A stretch of 64,000 nt of DNA. Origin: Hyperoplus lanceolatus. Taxonomy: Eukaryota; Chordata; Actinopteri; Uranoscopiformes; Ammodytidae. The notes beneath the pieces are model-generated. The model made no database searches. It worked only from the letters and a program-made list of their open reading frames with translations, and was not told where the DNA came from. Every line of letters begins with the position of its first letter. The stretch's first letter is position 1. Below are positions 9,651 through 23,266 of this stretch, piece by piece. The DNA lies in the NCBI GenBank assembly GCA_026929865.2, contig JAMBYZ020000055.1, forward strand, positions 1 to 64,000. Direction: 5' to 3'. Made by a program: the position numbers and the translations under genes.

Positions 9651-11774
9651 TATTCCAGAGTCATTCCACTCCAGGGTCATAGTTCACAACCCCATGAGGT
9701 CCCCCAAGAAGTTTCAGGACATTCTGATGTGTAGTTTCAGAATAAAAGCCCACTAGATATTGAAAATATGAGAGAAATTACATATGATTTTGGATTACAT
9801 TTTTAAAGAAACGCCCTGTTATTCCAGAGTCATTCCACTCCAGGGTCATAGTTCACGACCCCATGAGGCCACACAAACAGTTTCAGGACATTCTGATGTG
9901 TAGTTTCAGAATAAAAGCCCACTAGATATTGAAAATATGAGAGAAATTAGATATGATTTTGGATTCAATTTAAAAAAAAACGCCCTGTTATTCCAGAGTC
10001 ATTCCACTCCAGGGTCATAGTTCACGACCCCATGAAGCCACACAAAAAGTTTCAGGATATTCTGATGTGTACTTTCAAAATAAAAGCCCACTTGATATTG
10101 AAAATATCAGAGAAATTAGATATGATTTTGGATTCAATTGTTAAAAAAAACGCCCTGTTATTCCAGAGTCATTCCACTCCAGGGTCATAGTTCACGACCC
10201 CATGAGGTCCACACAAAAAGTTTCAGGACATTCTGATGTGTAGTTTCAAAATAAAAGCCCACTAGATATTGAAAATATGAGAGAAATTAGATATGATTTT
10301 GGATTCAATTTTTAAAAAAACTCCCTGTTATTCCAGAGTCATTCCACTCCAGGGTCATAGTTCACGACCCCATGAGGCCATACAAAAAGTTTCAGGACAT
10401 TCTGATGTGTAGTTTCAGAATAAAAGCCCACTAGATATTGAAAATATGAGAGAAATTAGATATGATTTTGGATTCAATTTTTAAAAAAAAACGCCCTGTT
10501 ATTCCAGAGTCATTCCACTCCAGGGTCATAGTTCACGACCCCATGAGGCCACACAAAAAGTTTCAGGACATTCTGATGTGTAGTTTCAGAATAAAAGCCC
10601 ACTAGATATTGAAAATATGAGAAAAATTAGATATGATTTTGGATTCAATTTAAAAAAAAACGCCCTGTTATTCCAGAGTCATTCCACTCCAGGGTCATAG
10701 TTCACAACCCCATGAGGTCCCCCAAGAAGTTTCAGGACATTCTGATGTGTAGTTTCAAAATAAAAGCCCACTAGATATTGAAAATATGAGAGAAATTAGA
10801 TATGATTTTGGATTCAATTTTTAAAAAAACGCCCTGTTATTCCAGAGTCATTCCACTCCAGGGTCATAGTTCACGACCCCATGAGGCCACACAAAAGGTT
10901 TCAGGACATTCTGATTTGTAGTTTCAGAATAAAAGCCCACTAGATATTGAAAATATGAGAGAAATTAGATATGATTTTGGATTCAATTTTTAAAAAAAAA
11001 CACCCTGTTATTCCAGAGTCATTCCACTCCAGGGTCATAGTTCACGACCCCATGAGGCCACACAACAAGTTTCAGGACATTCTGATGTGTAGTTTCAAAA
11101 TAAAAGCCCACTAGATATTGAAAATATGAGAGAAATTAGATATGATTTTGGATTCAATTTTTTAAAAAACGCCCTGTTATTCCAGAGTCATTCCACTCCA
11201 GGGTCATAGTTCACGACCCCATGAGGCCACACAAACAGTTTCAGGACATTCTGATGTGTAGTTTCAGAATAAAAGCCCACTAGATATTGAAAATATGAGA
11301 GAAATTAGATATGATTTTGGATTCAATTTTAAAAAAAAACGCCCTGTTATTCCAGAGTCATTCCACTCCAGGGTCATAGTTCACAACCCCATGAGGTCAC
11401 CCAAGAAGTTTCAGGACATTCTGATGTGTAGTTTCAAAATAAAAGCCCACTAGATATTGAAAATATGAGAGAAATTAGATATGATTTTGGATTCAATTTT
11501 TAAAAAAACGCCCTGTTATTCCAGAGTCATTCCACTCCAGCGTCATAGTTCACGACCCCATGAAGCCACACAAAAAGTTTCAGGATATTCTGATGTGTAC
11601 TTTCAAAATAAAAGCCCACTTGATATTGAAAATATCAGAGAAATTAGATATGAATTTGGATTCAATTTTTAAAAAAACACCCTGTTATTCCAGAGTCATT
11701 CCACTGCAGGGTCATAATTCACAACCCCATGAGGTCACACAAGAAGATTCAGGGCATTCTGATGTGTACTTTCA

Positions 11775-12067
11775 GGGTGACCTCATGGGGTGACCTCATG
11801 GGGTTGTGAACTTTGACCCTGGAGTTGAATGACTCTGGAATAACAGGGCGTTTTTTAAATTGAATCCAAAATCATATCTAATTTCTCTCATATTTTCAAT
11901 ATCAAGTGGGCCTTTATTCTGAAACTACACATCAGAATGTACTGAAACTTTGTGTCTGGCCTCATGGGGTCTTGAACTATGACCCTGGAGTGGAATTTCT
12001 CTGGAATAACAGGGCGTTTTTTTTTTAATTGAATCCGAAATCATATCTAATTTGTCTCATATTTTCA
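11775..12067 (-). repeat. Inverted block 9, full length (293 bp)
   Basis: Standard block with GTACTGAAACTTTGTGTCTGG and GGGGTCTTGAAC. The same three changes recur in block 11, 4,389 bp later, so the two share recent ancestry. Run after it: 978 bp. Confidence 0.93.
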
Positions 12068-13045
12068 AAATTAGATATGATTTTGGATTCAATAAAAAAA
12101 AAAACGCCCTGTTATTCCCGAGTCATTCCACTCCAGGGTCATAGTTCACAACCCCATGAGGTCCCCCAAGAAGTTTCAGGACATTCTGATGTGTAGTTTC
12201 AAAATAAAAGCCCACTAGATATTGAAAATATGAGAGAAATTAGATATGATTTTGGATTCAATTTTTAAAAAACTCCCTGTTATTCCAGAGTCATTCCACT
12301 CCAGGGTCATAGTTCACGACCCCATGAGGCCATACAAAAAGTTTCAGGACATTCTGATGTGTAGTTTCAGAATAAAAGCCCACTAGATATTGAAAATATG
12401 AGAAAAAATAGATATGATTTTGGATTCAATTTAAAAAAAAACGCCCTGTTATTCCAGAGTCATTCCACTCCAGGGTCATAGTTCACAACCCCATGAGGTC
12501 CCCCAAGAAGTTTCAGGACATTCTGATGTGTAGTTTCAAAATAAAAGCCCACTAGATATTGAAAATATGAGAGAAATTAGATATGATTTTGGATTCAATT
12601 TTTAAAACAAAGCCCTGTTATTCCAGAGTCATTCCACTCCAGTGTCATAGTCCACGACCCCTCGAGGCCACACAAAAAGTTTCAGGACATTCTGATGTGT
12701 AGTTTCAAAATTAAAGCGCACTAGATATTGAAAATATGAGAGAAATTACATATGATTTTGGATTAAATTTTTAAAAAAACGCCGTGTTATTCCAGAGTCA
12801 TTCCACTCCAGGGTCATAGTTCACGACCCCATGAGGCCACACAAACAGTTTCAGGACATTCTGATGTGTCGTTTTAGAATAAAAGCCCATTAGATATTGA
12901 AAATATCAGAGAAATTAGATATGATTTTGGATTCAATTTTTAAAAAAACACCCTGTTATTCCAGAGTCATTCCACTGCAGGGTCATAATTCACAACCCCA
13001 TGAGGTCACACAAGAAGATTCAGGACATTCTGATGTGTACTTTCA

Positions 13046-13330
13046 GGGTGACCTCATGGGGTGACCTCATGGGGTTGTGAACTTTGACCCTGGAGTTGAA
13101 TCACTCTGGAATAACAGGGGCGTTTTGATTAAATTGATCCAAATCATCAATCTTCTCTCATATTTTCAATATCAAGTGGTTTTTATTCTGAACTACACAT
13201 CAGAATGTCCTGAAACGTGTGTGGCCTCATGGGGTCGTGAACTATGACCCTGGAGTGGATTTTTCTGGAATAACAGGGCGTTTTTTTTTAATTGAATCCG
13301 AAATCATATCTAATTTGTCTCATATTTTCA
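13046..13330 (-). repeat. Inverted block 10 (285 bp, damaged in the middle)
   Basis: Head and hairpin end are normal. The interior has many one- and two-base losses, for example AAATTGATCCAAATCATCAA and TCAAGTGGTTTTTATT. Confidence 0.9.
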
Positions 13331-16163
13331 AAATTAGATATGATTTTGGATTCAATAAAAAAAAAAACGCCCTGTTATTCCAGAGTCATTCCACTCCAGG
13401 GTCATAGTTCACAACCCCATGAGGTCCCCCAAGAAGTTTCAGGACATTCTGATGTGTAGTTTCAAAATAAAAGCCCACTAGATATTGAAAATATGAGAGA
13501 AATTAGATATGATTTTGGATTCAATTTTTAAAAAAACGCCCTGTTATTCCAGAGTCATTCCACTCCAGGGTCATAGTTCACAACCCCATGAGGTCCCCCA
13601 AGAACTTTCAGGACATTCTGATGTGTAGTTTCAAAATAAAAGCCCACTAGATATTGAAAATATGAGAGAAATTAGATATGATTTTGGATTCAATTTTTAA
13701 AAAACTCCCTGTTATTCCAGAGTCATTCCACTCCAGGGTCATAGTTCACGACCCCATGAGGCCATACAAAAAGTTTCAGGACATTCTGATGTGTAGTTTC
13801 AGAATAAAAGCCCACTAGATATTGAAAATATGAGAAAAATTAGATATGATTTTGGATTCAATTTAAAAAAAACGCCCTGTTATTCCAGAGTCATTCCACT
13901 CCAGGGTCATAGTTCACGACCCCATGAGGCCACACAAAAAGTTTCAGGACATTCTGATGTGTAGTTTCAGAATAAAAGCCCACTAGATATTGAAAATATG
14001 AGAAAAATTAGATATGATTTTGGATTCAATTTAAAAAAAACGCCCTGTTATTCCAGAGTCATTCCACTCCAGGGTCATAGTTCACAACCCCATGAGGTCC
14101 CCCAAGAAGTTTCAGGACATTCTGATGTGTAGTTTCAAAATAAAAGCCCACTAGATATTGAAAATATGAGAGAAATTAGATATGATTTTGGATTCAATTT
14201 TTAAAAAAACTCCCTGTTATTCCAGAGTCATTCCACTCCAGGGTCATAGTTCACGACCCCATGAGGCCACACAAAAGGTTTCAGGACATTCTGATTTGTA
14301 GTTTCAGAATAAAAGCCCACTAGATATTGAAAATATGAGAAAAATTAGATATGATTTTGGATTCAATTTAAAAAAAAACGCCCTGTTATTCCAGAGTCAT
14401 TCCACTCCAGGGTCATAGTTCACAACCCCATGAGGTCCCCCAAGAACTTTCAGGACATTCTGATGTGTAGTTTCAAAATAAAAGCCCACTAGATATTGAA
14501 AATATGAGAGAAATTAGATATGATTTTGGATTCAATTTTTAAAAAACTCCCTGTTATTCCAGAGTCATTCCACTCCAGGGTCATAGTTCACGACCCCATG
14601 AGGCCATACAAAAAGTTTCAGGACATTCTGATGTGTAGTTTCAGAATAAAAGCCCACTAGATATTGAAAATATGAGAAAAATTAGATATGATTTTGGATT
14701 CAATTTTAAAAAAAACGCCCTGTTATTCCAGAGTCATTCCACTCCAGGGTCATAGTTCACGACCCCATGAGGCCACACAAAAAGTTTCAGGACATTCTGA
14801 TGTGTAGTTTCAGAATAAAAGCCCACTAGATATTGAAAATATGAGAGAAATTAGATATGATTTTGGATTCAATTTAAAAAAAACGCCCTGTTATTCCAGA
14901 GTCATTCCACTCCAGGGTCATAGTTCACAACCCCATGAGGTCCCCCAAGAAGTTTCAGGACATTCTGATGTGTAGTTTCAAAATAAAAGCCCACTAGATA
15001 TTGAAAATATGAGAGAAATTAGATATGATTTTGGATTCAATTTTTAAAAAAACTCCCTGTTATTCCAGAGTCATTCCACTCCAGGGTCATAGTTCACGAC
15101 CCCATGAGGCCACACAAAAGGTTTCAGGACATTCTGATTTGTAGTTTCAGAATAAAAGCCCACTAGATATTGAAAATATGAGAAAAATTAGATATGATTT
15201 TGGATTCAATTTAAAAAAAAACGCCCTGTTATTCCAGAGTCATTCCACTCCAGGGTCATAGTTCACAACCCCATGAGGTCCCCCAAGAAGTTTCAGGACA
15301 TTCTGATGTGTAGTTTCAAAATAAAAGCCCACTAGATATTGAAAATATGAGAGAAATTAGATATGATTTTGGATTCAATTTTTAAAAAAAACACCCTGTT
15401 ATTCCAGAGTCATTCCACTCCAGCGTCATAGTCCACGACCCCTCGAGGCCACACAACAAGTTTCAGGACATTCTGATGTGTAGTTTCAAAATTAAAGCGC
15501 ACTAGATATTGAAAATATGAGAGAAATTACATATGATTTTGGATTAAATTTTTAAAAAACGCCCTGTTATTCCAGAGTCATTCCACTCCAGGGTCATAGT
15601 TCACGACCCCATGAGGCCACACAAACAGTTTCAGGACATTCTGATGTGTAGTTTCAGAATAAAAGCCCACTAGATATTGAAAATATGAGAGAAATTAGAT
15701 ATGATTTTGGATTCAATTTAAAAAAAAACGCCCTGTTATTCCAGAGTCATTCCACTCCAGGGTCATAGTTCACAACCCCATGAGGTCACCCAAGAAGTTT
15801 CAGGACATTCTGATGTGTAGTTTCAAAATAAAAGCCCACTAGATATTGAAAATATGAGAGAAATTAGATATGATTTTGGATTCAATTTTTAAAAAAACGC
15901 CCTGTTATTCCAGAGTCATTCCACTCCAGCGTCATAGTTCACGACCCCATGAAGCCACACAAAAAGTTTCAGGATATTCTGATGTGTACTTTCAAAATAA
16001 AAGCCCACTTGATATTGAAAATATCAGAGAAATTAGATATGAATTTGGATTCAATTTTTAAAAAAACACCCTGTTATTCCAGAGTCATTCCACTGCAGGG
16101 TCATAATTCACAACCCCATGAGGTCACACAAGAAGATTCAGGACATTCTGATGTGTACTTTCA
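13331..16163 (+). repeat. Forward run with type-A higher-order repeat (16.8 monomers)
   Basis: Reading the variable segments in order gives: CCCCCAAGAAG, CCCCCAAGAACTT, CCATAC, CCACAC, CCCCCAAGAAG, AAAAGGTTTCAGG with GATTTGTAG, then about the same five to six again, then CCTCGAGG, CAAACAG, CACCCAAGAAG, GAAGCCACAC and the terminal monomer. Runs after 18.83 kb and after 21.44 kb follow the same order without the internal duplication or with single extra monomers. Confidence 0.85.
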
Positions 16164-16444
16164 GGGTGACCTCATGGGGTGACCTCATGGGGTTGTGAAC
16201 TTTGACCCTGGAGTTGAATGACTCTGGAATAACAGGGCGTTTTTTAAATTGAATCCAAAATCATATCTAATTTCTCTCATATTTTCAATATCAAGTGGGC
16301 TTTATTCTGAAACTACACATCAGAATGTACTGAAACTTTGTGTCTGGCCTCATGGGGTCTTGAACTATGACCCTGGAGTGATCTGGAATAACAGGGCGTT
16401 TTTTAATTGAATCGAAATCATATCTAATTTGTCTCATATTTTCA
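16164..16444 (-). repeat. Inverted block 11 (281 bp)
   Basis: Shares GTACTGAAAC, TGTGTCTGGCC and GGGTCTTGAAC with block 9. It has also lost bases around GGAGTGATCTGGAATAAC. Followed by the longest stretch without a full block up to that point (4.7 kb). Confidence 0.92.
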
Positions 16445-17419
16445 AAATTAGATATGATTTTGGATTCAATAAAAAAAAAACGCCCTGTTATTCCAGAGTC
16501 ATTCCACTCCAGGGTCATAGTTCACAACCCCATGAGGTCCCCCAAGAAGTTTCAGGACATTCTGATGTGTAGTTTCAAAATAAAAGCCCACTAGATATTG
16601 AAAATATGAGAGAAATTAGATATGATTTTGGATTCAATTTTTAAAAAACTCCCTGTTATTCCAGAGTCATTCCACTCCAGGGTCATAGTTCACGACCCCA
16701 TGAGGCCATACAAAAAGTTTCAGGACATTCTGATGTGTAGTTTCAGAATAAAAGCCCACTAGATATTGAAAATATGAGAAAAATTAGATATGATTTTGGA
16801 TTCAATTTAAAAAAAAACGCCCTGTTATTCCAGAGTCATTCCACTCCAGGGTCATAGTTCACAACCCCATGAGGTCCCCCAAGAAGTTTCAGGACATTCT
16901 GATGTGTAGTTTCAAAATAAAAGCCCACTAGATATTGAAAATATGAGAGAAATTAGATATGATTTTGGATTCAATTTTTAAAAAAACGCCCTGTTATTCC
17001 AGAGTCATTCCACTCCAGGGTCATAGTTCACGACCCCATGAGGCCACACAAAAAGTTTCAGGACATTCTGATGTGTAGTTTCAAAATAAAAGCCCACTAG
17101 ATATTGAAAATATGAGAGAAATTAGATATGATTTTGGATTCAATTTTTAAAAAAACGCCCTGTTATTCCAGAGTCATTCCACTCCAGGGTCATAGTTCAC
17201 GACCCCATGAGGCCACACAAACAGTTTCAGGACATTCTGATGTGTAGTTTCAGAATAAAAGCCCACTAGATATTGAAAATATGAGAGAAATTAGATATGA
17301 TTTTGGATTCAATTTTTAAAAAAACACCCTGTTATTCCAGAGTCATTCCACTCCAGGGTCATAGTTCACAACCCCATGAGGTCACACAAGAAGTTTCAGG
17401 ACATTCTGATGTGTAGTTT

Positions 17420-17500
17420 CAAAGTAAGGGGAGCCTCACTAGATATTGAAAATATGACCCTGAGAAATTAGATATGATTTTGGATTAAAGGTTTTTAAAA
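17420..17500 (+). other. Irregular monomer with small G-rich insertions
   Basis: Within one monomer there are extra bases: AAAGTAAGGGGAGCCTCAC, AATATGACCCTGAG and GGATTAAAGGTTTTTAAAA. No other copy has these. This could be real microinsertion or an uncorrected read error. Confidence 0.6.
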
Positions 17501-17614
17501 AAACTCCCTGTTATTCCAGAGTCATTCCACTCAGGGTCATAGTTCACGACCCCATGAGGCCACACAATCAGTTTCAGGACATTCTGATTTGTAGTTTCAG
17601 AATAAAAGCCCACT

Positions 17615-17665
17615 AGATATTGAAAATCTCATATTTTCAAAATTAGATATGATTTTGGATTCAAT
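17615..17665 (+). other. Collapsed hairpin junction
   Basis: TATTGAAAATCTCATATTTTCAAAATTAG joins a forward monomer directly to the last 14 bases of a block (CTCATATTTTCA) and its hairpin. The post-hairpin marker monomer follows. Confidence 0.7.
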
Positions 17666-18604
17666 TAAAAAAAAACGCCCTGTTATTCCAGAGTCATTCC
17701 ACTCCAGGGTCATAGTTCACAACCCCATGAGGTCCCCCAAGAAGTTTCAGGACATTCTGATGTGTAGTTTCAAAATAAAAGCCCACTAGATATTGAAAAT
17801 ATGAGAGAAATTAGATATGATTTTGGATTCAATTTTTAAAAAACTCCCTGTTATTCCAGAGTCATTCCACTCCAGGGTCATAGTTCACGACCCCATGAGG
17901 CCATACAAAAAGTTTCAGGACATTCTGATGTGTAGTTTCAGAATAAAAGCCCACTAGATATTGAAAATATGAGAAAAAATAGATATGATTTTGGATTCAA
18001 TTTAAAAAAAAACGCCCTGTTATTCCAGAGTCATTCCACTCCAGGGTCATAGTTCACAACCCCATGAGGTCCCCCAAGAAGTTTCAGGACATTCTGATGT
18101 GTAGTTTCAAAATAAAAGCCCACTAGATATTGAAAATATGAGAGAAATTAGATATGATTTTGGATTCAATTTTTAAAACAAAGCCCTGTTATTCCAGAGT
18201 CATTCCACTCCAGTGTCATAGTCCACGACCCCATGAGGCCACACAAAAAGTTTCAGGACATTCTGATGTGTAGTTTCAAAATTAAAGCGCACTAGATATT
18301 GAAAATATGAGAGAAATTACATATGATTTTGGATTAAATTTTTAAAAAAACGCCGTGTTATTCCAGAGTCATTCCACTCCAGGGTCATAGTTCACGACCC
18401 CATGAGGCCACACAAACAGTTTCAGGACATTCTGATGTGTAGTTTCAGAATAAAAGCCCATTAGATATTGAAAATATGAGAGAAATTAGATATGATTTTG
18501 GATTCAATTTTAAAAAAAACGCCCTGTTATTCCAGAGTCATTCCACTCCAGGGTCATAGTTCACAACCCCATGAGGTCACACAAGAAGTTTCAGGACATT
18601 CTGA

Positions 18605-18665
18605 TGTGTACTTTCAGGGTGAATAAAAGCCCACTAGATATTGAAAATATGACGAGAAATTAGAT
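18605..18665 (+). other. Remnant of a forward-to-antisense junction
   Basis: The terminal-type signature GTGTACTTTCAGGGTGA is present but continues as forward ATAAAAGCCCAC instead of antisense. AATATGACGAGAAATTAG has one extra base. A block may have been removed at its head. Confidence 0.6.
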
Positions 18666-18804
18666 ATGATTTTGGATTCAATTTAAAAAAAAACGCCCTG
18701 TTATTCCAGAGTCATTCCACTCCAGGGTCATAGTTCACGACCCCATGAGGGCCCCAAGAAGTTTCAGGACATTCTGATGTGTAGTTTCAGAATAAAAGCC
18801 CACT

Positions 18805-18860
18805 AGATATTGAAAATATTGAGAAAATTAGATATGATTTTGGATTCAATTAAAAAAAAA
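18805..18860 (+). other. Collapsed hairpin junction
   Basis: TATTGAAAATATTGAGAAAATTAG is followed by CAATTAAAAAAAAAACGCC and GTCCCCCAAGAAG, i.e. a post-hairpin marker monomer without an inverted block. It starts the second type-A HOR. Confidence 0.6.
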
Positions 18861-21156
18861 ACGCCCTGTTATTCCAGAGTCATTCCACTCCAGGGTCATA
18901 GTTCACAACCCCATGAGGTCCCCCAAGAAGTTTCAGGACATTCTGATGTGTAGTTTCAAAATAAAAGCCCACTAGATATTGAAAATATGAGAGAAATTAG
19001 ATATGATTTTGGATTCAATTTTTAAAAAAACGCCCTGTTATTCCAGAGTCATTCCACTCCAGGGTCATAGTTCACAACCCCATGAGGTCCCCCAAGAACT
19101 TTCAGGACATTCTGATGTGTAGTTTCAAAATAAAAGCCCACTAGATATTGAAAATATGAGAGAAATTAGATATGATTTTGGATTCAATTTTTAAAAAACT
19201 CCCTGTTATTCCAGAGTCATTCCACTCCAGGGTCATAGTTCACGACCCCATGAGGCCATACAAAAAGTTTCAGGACATTCTGATGTGTAGTTTCAGAATA
19301 AAAGCCCACTAGATATTGAAAATATGAGAAAAATTAGATATGATTTTGGATTCAATTTAAAAAAAACGCCCTGTTATTCCAGAGTCATTCCACTCCAGGG
19401 TCATAGTTCACAACCCCATGAGGTCCCCCAAGAAGTTTCAGGACATTCTGATGTGTAGTTTCAAAATAAAAGCCCACTAGATATTGAAAATATGAGAGAA
19501 ATTAGATATGATTTTGGATTCAATTTTTAAAAAAACGCCCTGTTATTCCAGAGTCATTCCACTCCAGGGTCATAGTTCACGACCCCATGAGGCCACACAA
19601 AAGGTTTCAGGACATTCTGATTTGTAGTTTCAGAATAAAAGCCCACTAGATATTGAAAATATGAGAAAAATTAGATATGATTTTGGATTCAATTTAAAAA
19701 AAAACGCCCTGTTATTCCAGAGTCATTCCACTCCAGGGTCATAGTTCACAACCCCATGAGGTCCCCCAAGAAGTTTCAGGACATTCTGATGTGTAGTTTC
19801 AAAATAAAAGCCCACTAGATATTGAAAATATGAGAGAAATTAGATATGATTTTGGATTCAATTTTTAAAAAAAACACCCTGTTATTCCAGAGTCATTCCA
19901 CTCCAGGGTCATAGTTCACGACCCCATGAGGCCACACAAAAAGTTTCAGGACATTCTGATGTGTAGTTTCAGAATAAAAGCCCACTAGATATTGAAAATA
20001 TGAGAAAAATTAGATATGATTTTGGATTCAATTTAAAAAAAAACGCCCTGTTATTCCAGAGTCATTCCACTCCAGGGTCATAGTTCACAACCCCATGAGG
20101 TCCCCCAAGAAGTTTCAGGACATTCTGATGTGTAGTTTCAAAATAAAAGCCCACTAGATATTGAAAATATGAGAGAAATTAGATATGATTTTGGATTCAA
20201 TTTTTAAAACAAAGCCCTGTTATTCCAGAGTCATTCCACTCCAGCGTCATAGTCCACGACCCCCTCGAGGCCACACAAAAAGTTTCAGGACATTCTGATG
20301 TGTAGTTTCAAAATTAAAGCGCACTAGATATTGAAAATATGAGAGAAATTACATATGATTTTGGATTAAATTTTTAAAAAAACGCTGTGTTATTCCAGAG
20401 TCATTCCACTCCAGGGTCATAGTTCACGACCCCATGAGGCCACACAAACAGTTTCAGGACATTCTGATGTGTAGTTTCAGAATAAAAGCCCATTAGATAT
20501 TGAAAATATGAGAGAAATTAGATATGATTTTGGATTCAATTTAAAAAAAAACGCCCTGTTATTCCAGAGTCATTCCACTCCAGGGTCATAGTTCACGACC
20601 CCATGAGGTCCCCCAAGAAGTTTCAGGACATTCTGATGTGTAGTTTCAGAATAAAAGCCCACTAGATATTGAAAATATGAGAGAAATTAGATATGATTTT
20701 GGATTCAATTTTTAAAAAAAACGCCCTGTTATTCCAGAGTCATTCCACTCCAGGGTCATAGTTCACGACCCCATGAGGCCACACAAAAAGTTTCAGGACA
20801 TTCTGATGTGTAGTTTCAGAATAAAAGCCCACTAGATATTGAAAATATGAGAGAAATTATATATGATTTTGGTTTCAATTTTTAAAAAAACGCCCTGTTA
20901 TTCCAGAGTCATTCCACTCCAGGGTTATAGTTCACGACCCCATGAAGCCACACAAAAAGTCTCAGGATATTCTGATATGTACTTTCAAAATAAAAGCCCA
21001 CTTGATATTGAAAATATCAGAGAAATTAGATATGATTTTGGATTCAATTTTTAAAAAAACACCCTGTTATTCCAGAGTCATTCCACTGCAGGGTCATAAT
21101 TCACAACCCCATGAGGTCACACAAGAAGATTCAGGACATTCTGATGTGTACTTTCA

Positions 21157-21443
21157 GGGTGACCTCATGGGGTGACCTCATGGGGTTGTGAACTTTGACC
21201 CTGGAGTTGAATCACTCTGGAATAACAGGGCGTTTTTTAAATTGAATCCAAAATCATATCTAATTTCTCTCATATTTTCAATATCAAGTGGGTTTTTATT
21301 CTGAAACTACACATCAGAATGTCCTGAAACTTTGTGTGGCCTCATGGGGTCGTGAACTATGACCCTGGAGTGGATTTTTCTGGAATAACAGGGCGTTTTT
21401 TTAATTGAATCCGAAATCATATCTAATTTGTCTCATATTTTCA
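21157..21443 (-). repeat. Inverted block 12, full length (287 bp)
   Basis: Standard block. The type-A order of monomers starts again after it (10.8 monomers, 1,823 bp). Confidence 0.93.
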
Positions 21444-23266
21444 AAATTAGATATGATTTTGGATTCAATAAAAAAAAAAACGCCCTGTTATTCCAGAGTC
21501 ATTCCACTCCAGGGTCATAGTTCACAACCCCATGAGGTCCCCCAAGAAGTTTCAGGACATTCTGATGTGTAGTTTCAAAATAAAAGCCCACTAGATATTG
21601 AAAATATGAGAGAAATTAGATATGATTTTGGATTCAATTTTTAAAAAAACGCCCTGTTATTCCAGAGTCATTCCACTCCAGGGTCATAGTTCACAACCCC
21701 ATGAGGTCCCCCAAGAACTTTCAGGACATTCTGATGTGTAGTTTCAAAATAAAAGCCCACTAGATATTGAAAATATGAGAGAAATTAGATATGATTTTGG
21801 ATTCAATTTTTAAAAAACTCCCTGTTATTCCAGAGTCATTCCACTCCAGGGTCATAGTTCACGACCCCATGAGGCCATACAAAAAGTTTCAGGACATTCT
21901 GATGTGTAGTTTCAGAATAAAAGCCCACTAGATATTGAAAATATGAGAAAAATTAGATATGATTTTGGATTCAATTTAAAAAAAACGCCCTGTTATTCCA
22001 GAGTCATTCCACTCCAGGGTCATAGTTCACAACCCCATGAGGTCCCCCAAGAAGTTTCAGGACATTCTGATGTGTAGTTTCAAAATAAAAGCCCACTAGA
22101 TATTGAAAATATGAGAGAAATTAGATATGATTTTGGATTCAATTTTTAAAAAAAACTCCCTGTTATTCCAGAGTCATTCCACTCCAGGGTCATAGTTCAC
22201 GACCCCATGAGGCCACACAAAAGGTTTCAGGACATTCTGATTTGTAGTTTCAGAATAAAAGCCCACTAGATATTGAAAATATGAGAAAAATTAGATATGA
22301 TTTTGGATTCAATTTAAAAAAAAACGCCCTGTTATTCCAGAGTCATTCCACTCCAGGGTCATAGTTCACAACCCCATGAGGTCCCCCAAGAAGTTTCAGG
22401 ACATTCTGATGTGTAGTTTCAAAATAAAAGCCCACTAGATATTGAAAATATGAGAGAAATTAGATATGATTTTGGATTCAATTTTTAAAAAAAACACCCT
22501 GTTATTCCAGAGTCATTCCACTCCAGCGTCATAGTCCACGACCCCTCGAGGCCACACAACAAGTTTCAGGACATTCTGATGTGTAGTTTCAAAATTAAAG
22601 CGCACTAGATATTGAAAATATGAGAGAAATTACATATGATTTTGGATTAAATTTTTAAAAAAACGCCCTGTTATTCCAGAGTCATTCCACTCCAGGGTCA
22701 TAGTTCACGACCCCATGAGGCCACACAAACAGTTTCAGGACATTCTGATGTGTAGTTTCAGAATAAAAGCCCACTAGATATTGAACATATGAGAGAAATT
22801 AGATATGATTTTGGATTCAATTTTAAAAAAAACGCCCTGTTATTCCAGAGTCATTCCACTCCAGGGTCATAGTTCACAACCCCATGAGGCCACCCAAGAA
22901 GTTTCAGGACATTCTGATGTGTAGTTTCAAAATAAAAGCCCACTAGATATTGAAAATATGAGAGAAATTAGATATGATTTTGGATTAAATTTTAAAAAAA
23001 CGCCCTGTTATTCCAGAGTCATTCCACTCCAGCGTCATAGTTCATGACCCCATGAAGCCACACAAAAAGTTTCAGGATATTCTGATGTGTACTTTCAAAA
23101 TAAAAGCCCACTTGATATTGAAAATATCAGAGAAATTAGATATGAATTTGGATTCAATTTTAAAAAAAACACCCTGTTATTCCAGAGTCATTCCACTGCA
23201 GGGTCATAATTCACAACCCCATGAGGTCACACAAGAAGATTCAGGACATTCTGATGTGTACTTTCA

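Larger units (their letters stand above)
8427..11774 (+). repeat. Long forward monomer run (~3.35 kb)
   Basis: About 20 forward monomers. Two scars inside (near 8750 and 9590) look like collapsed hairpin junctions. The segment from about 9660 repeats the one from about 7620 (GTCCCCC type, then ATTACATATG / GGATTACATTT, then GCCACACAAACAG, then GAAGCCACAC with a CAATTGTTAAAA ending). The run ends in penultimate and terminal monomers before block 9. Confidence 0.85.
16445..21156 (+). repeat. Long forward run (~4.7 kb) with collapsed junctions
   Basis: About 28 monomer equivalents. Irregular points near 17430-17490, 17615-17660, 18610-18660 and 18810-18860 break the monomer phase. After 18.86 kb the type-A HOR order starts afresh. 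Counting the scars as former junctions would split the run into ordinary-sized units. Confidence 0.8.
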
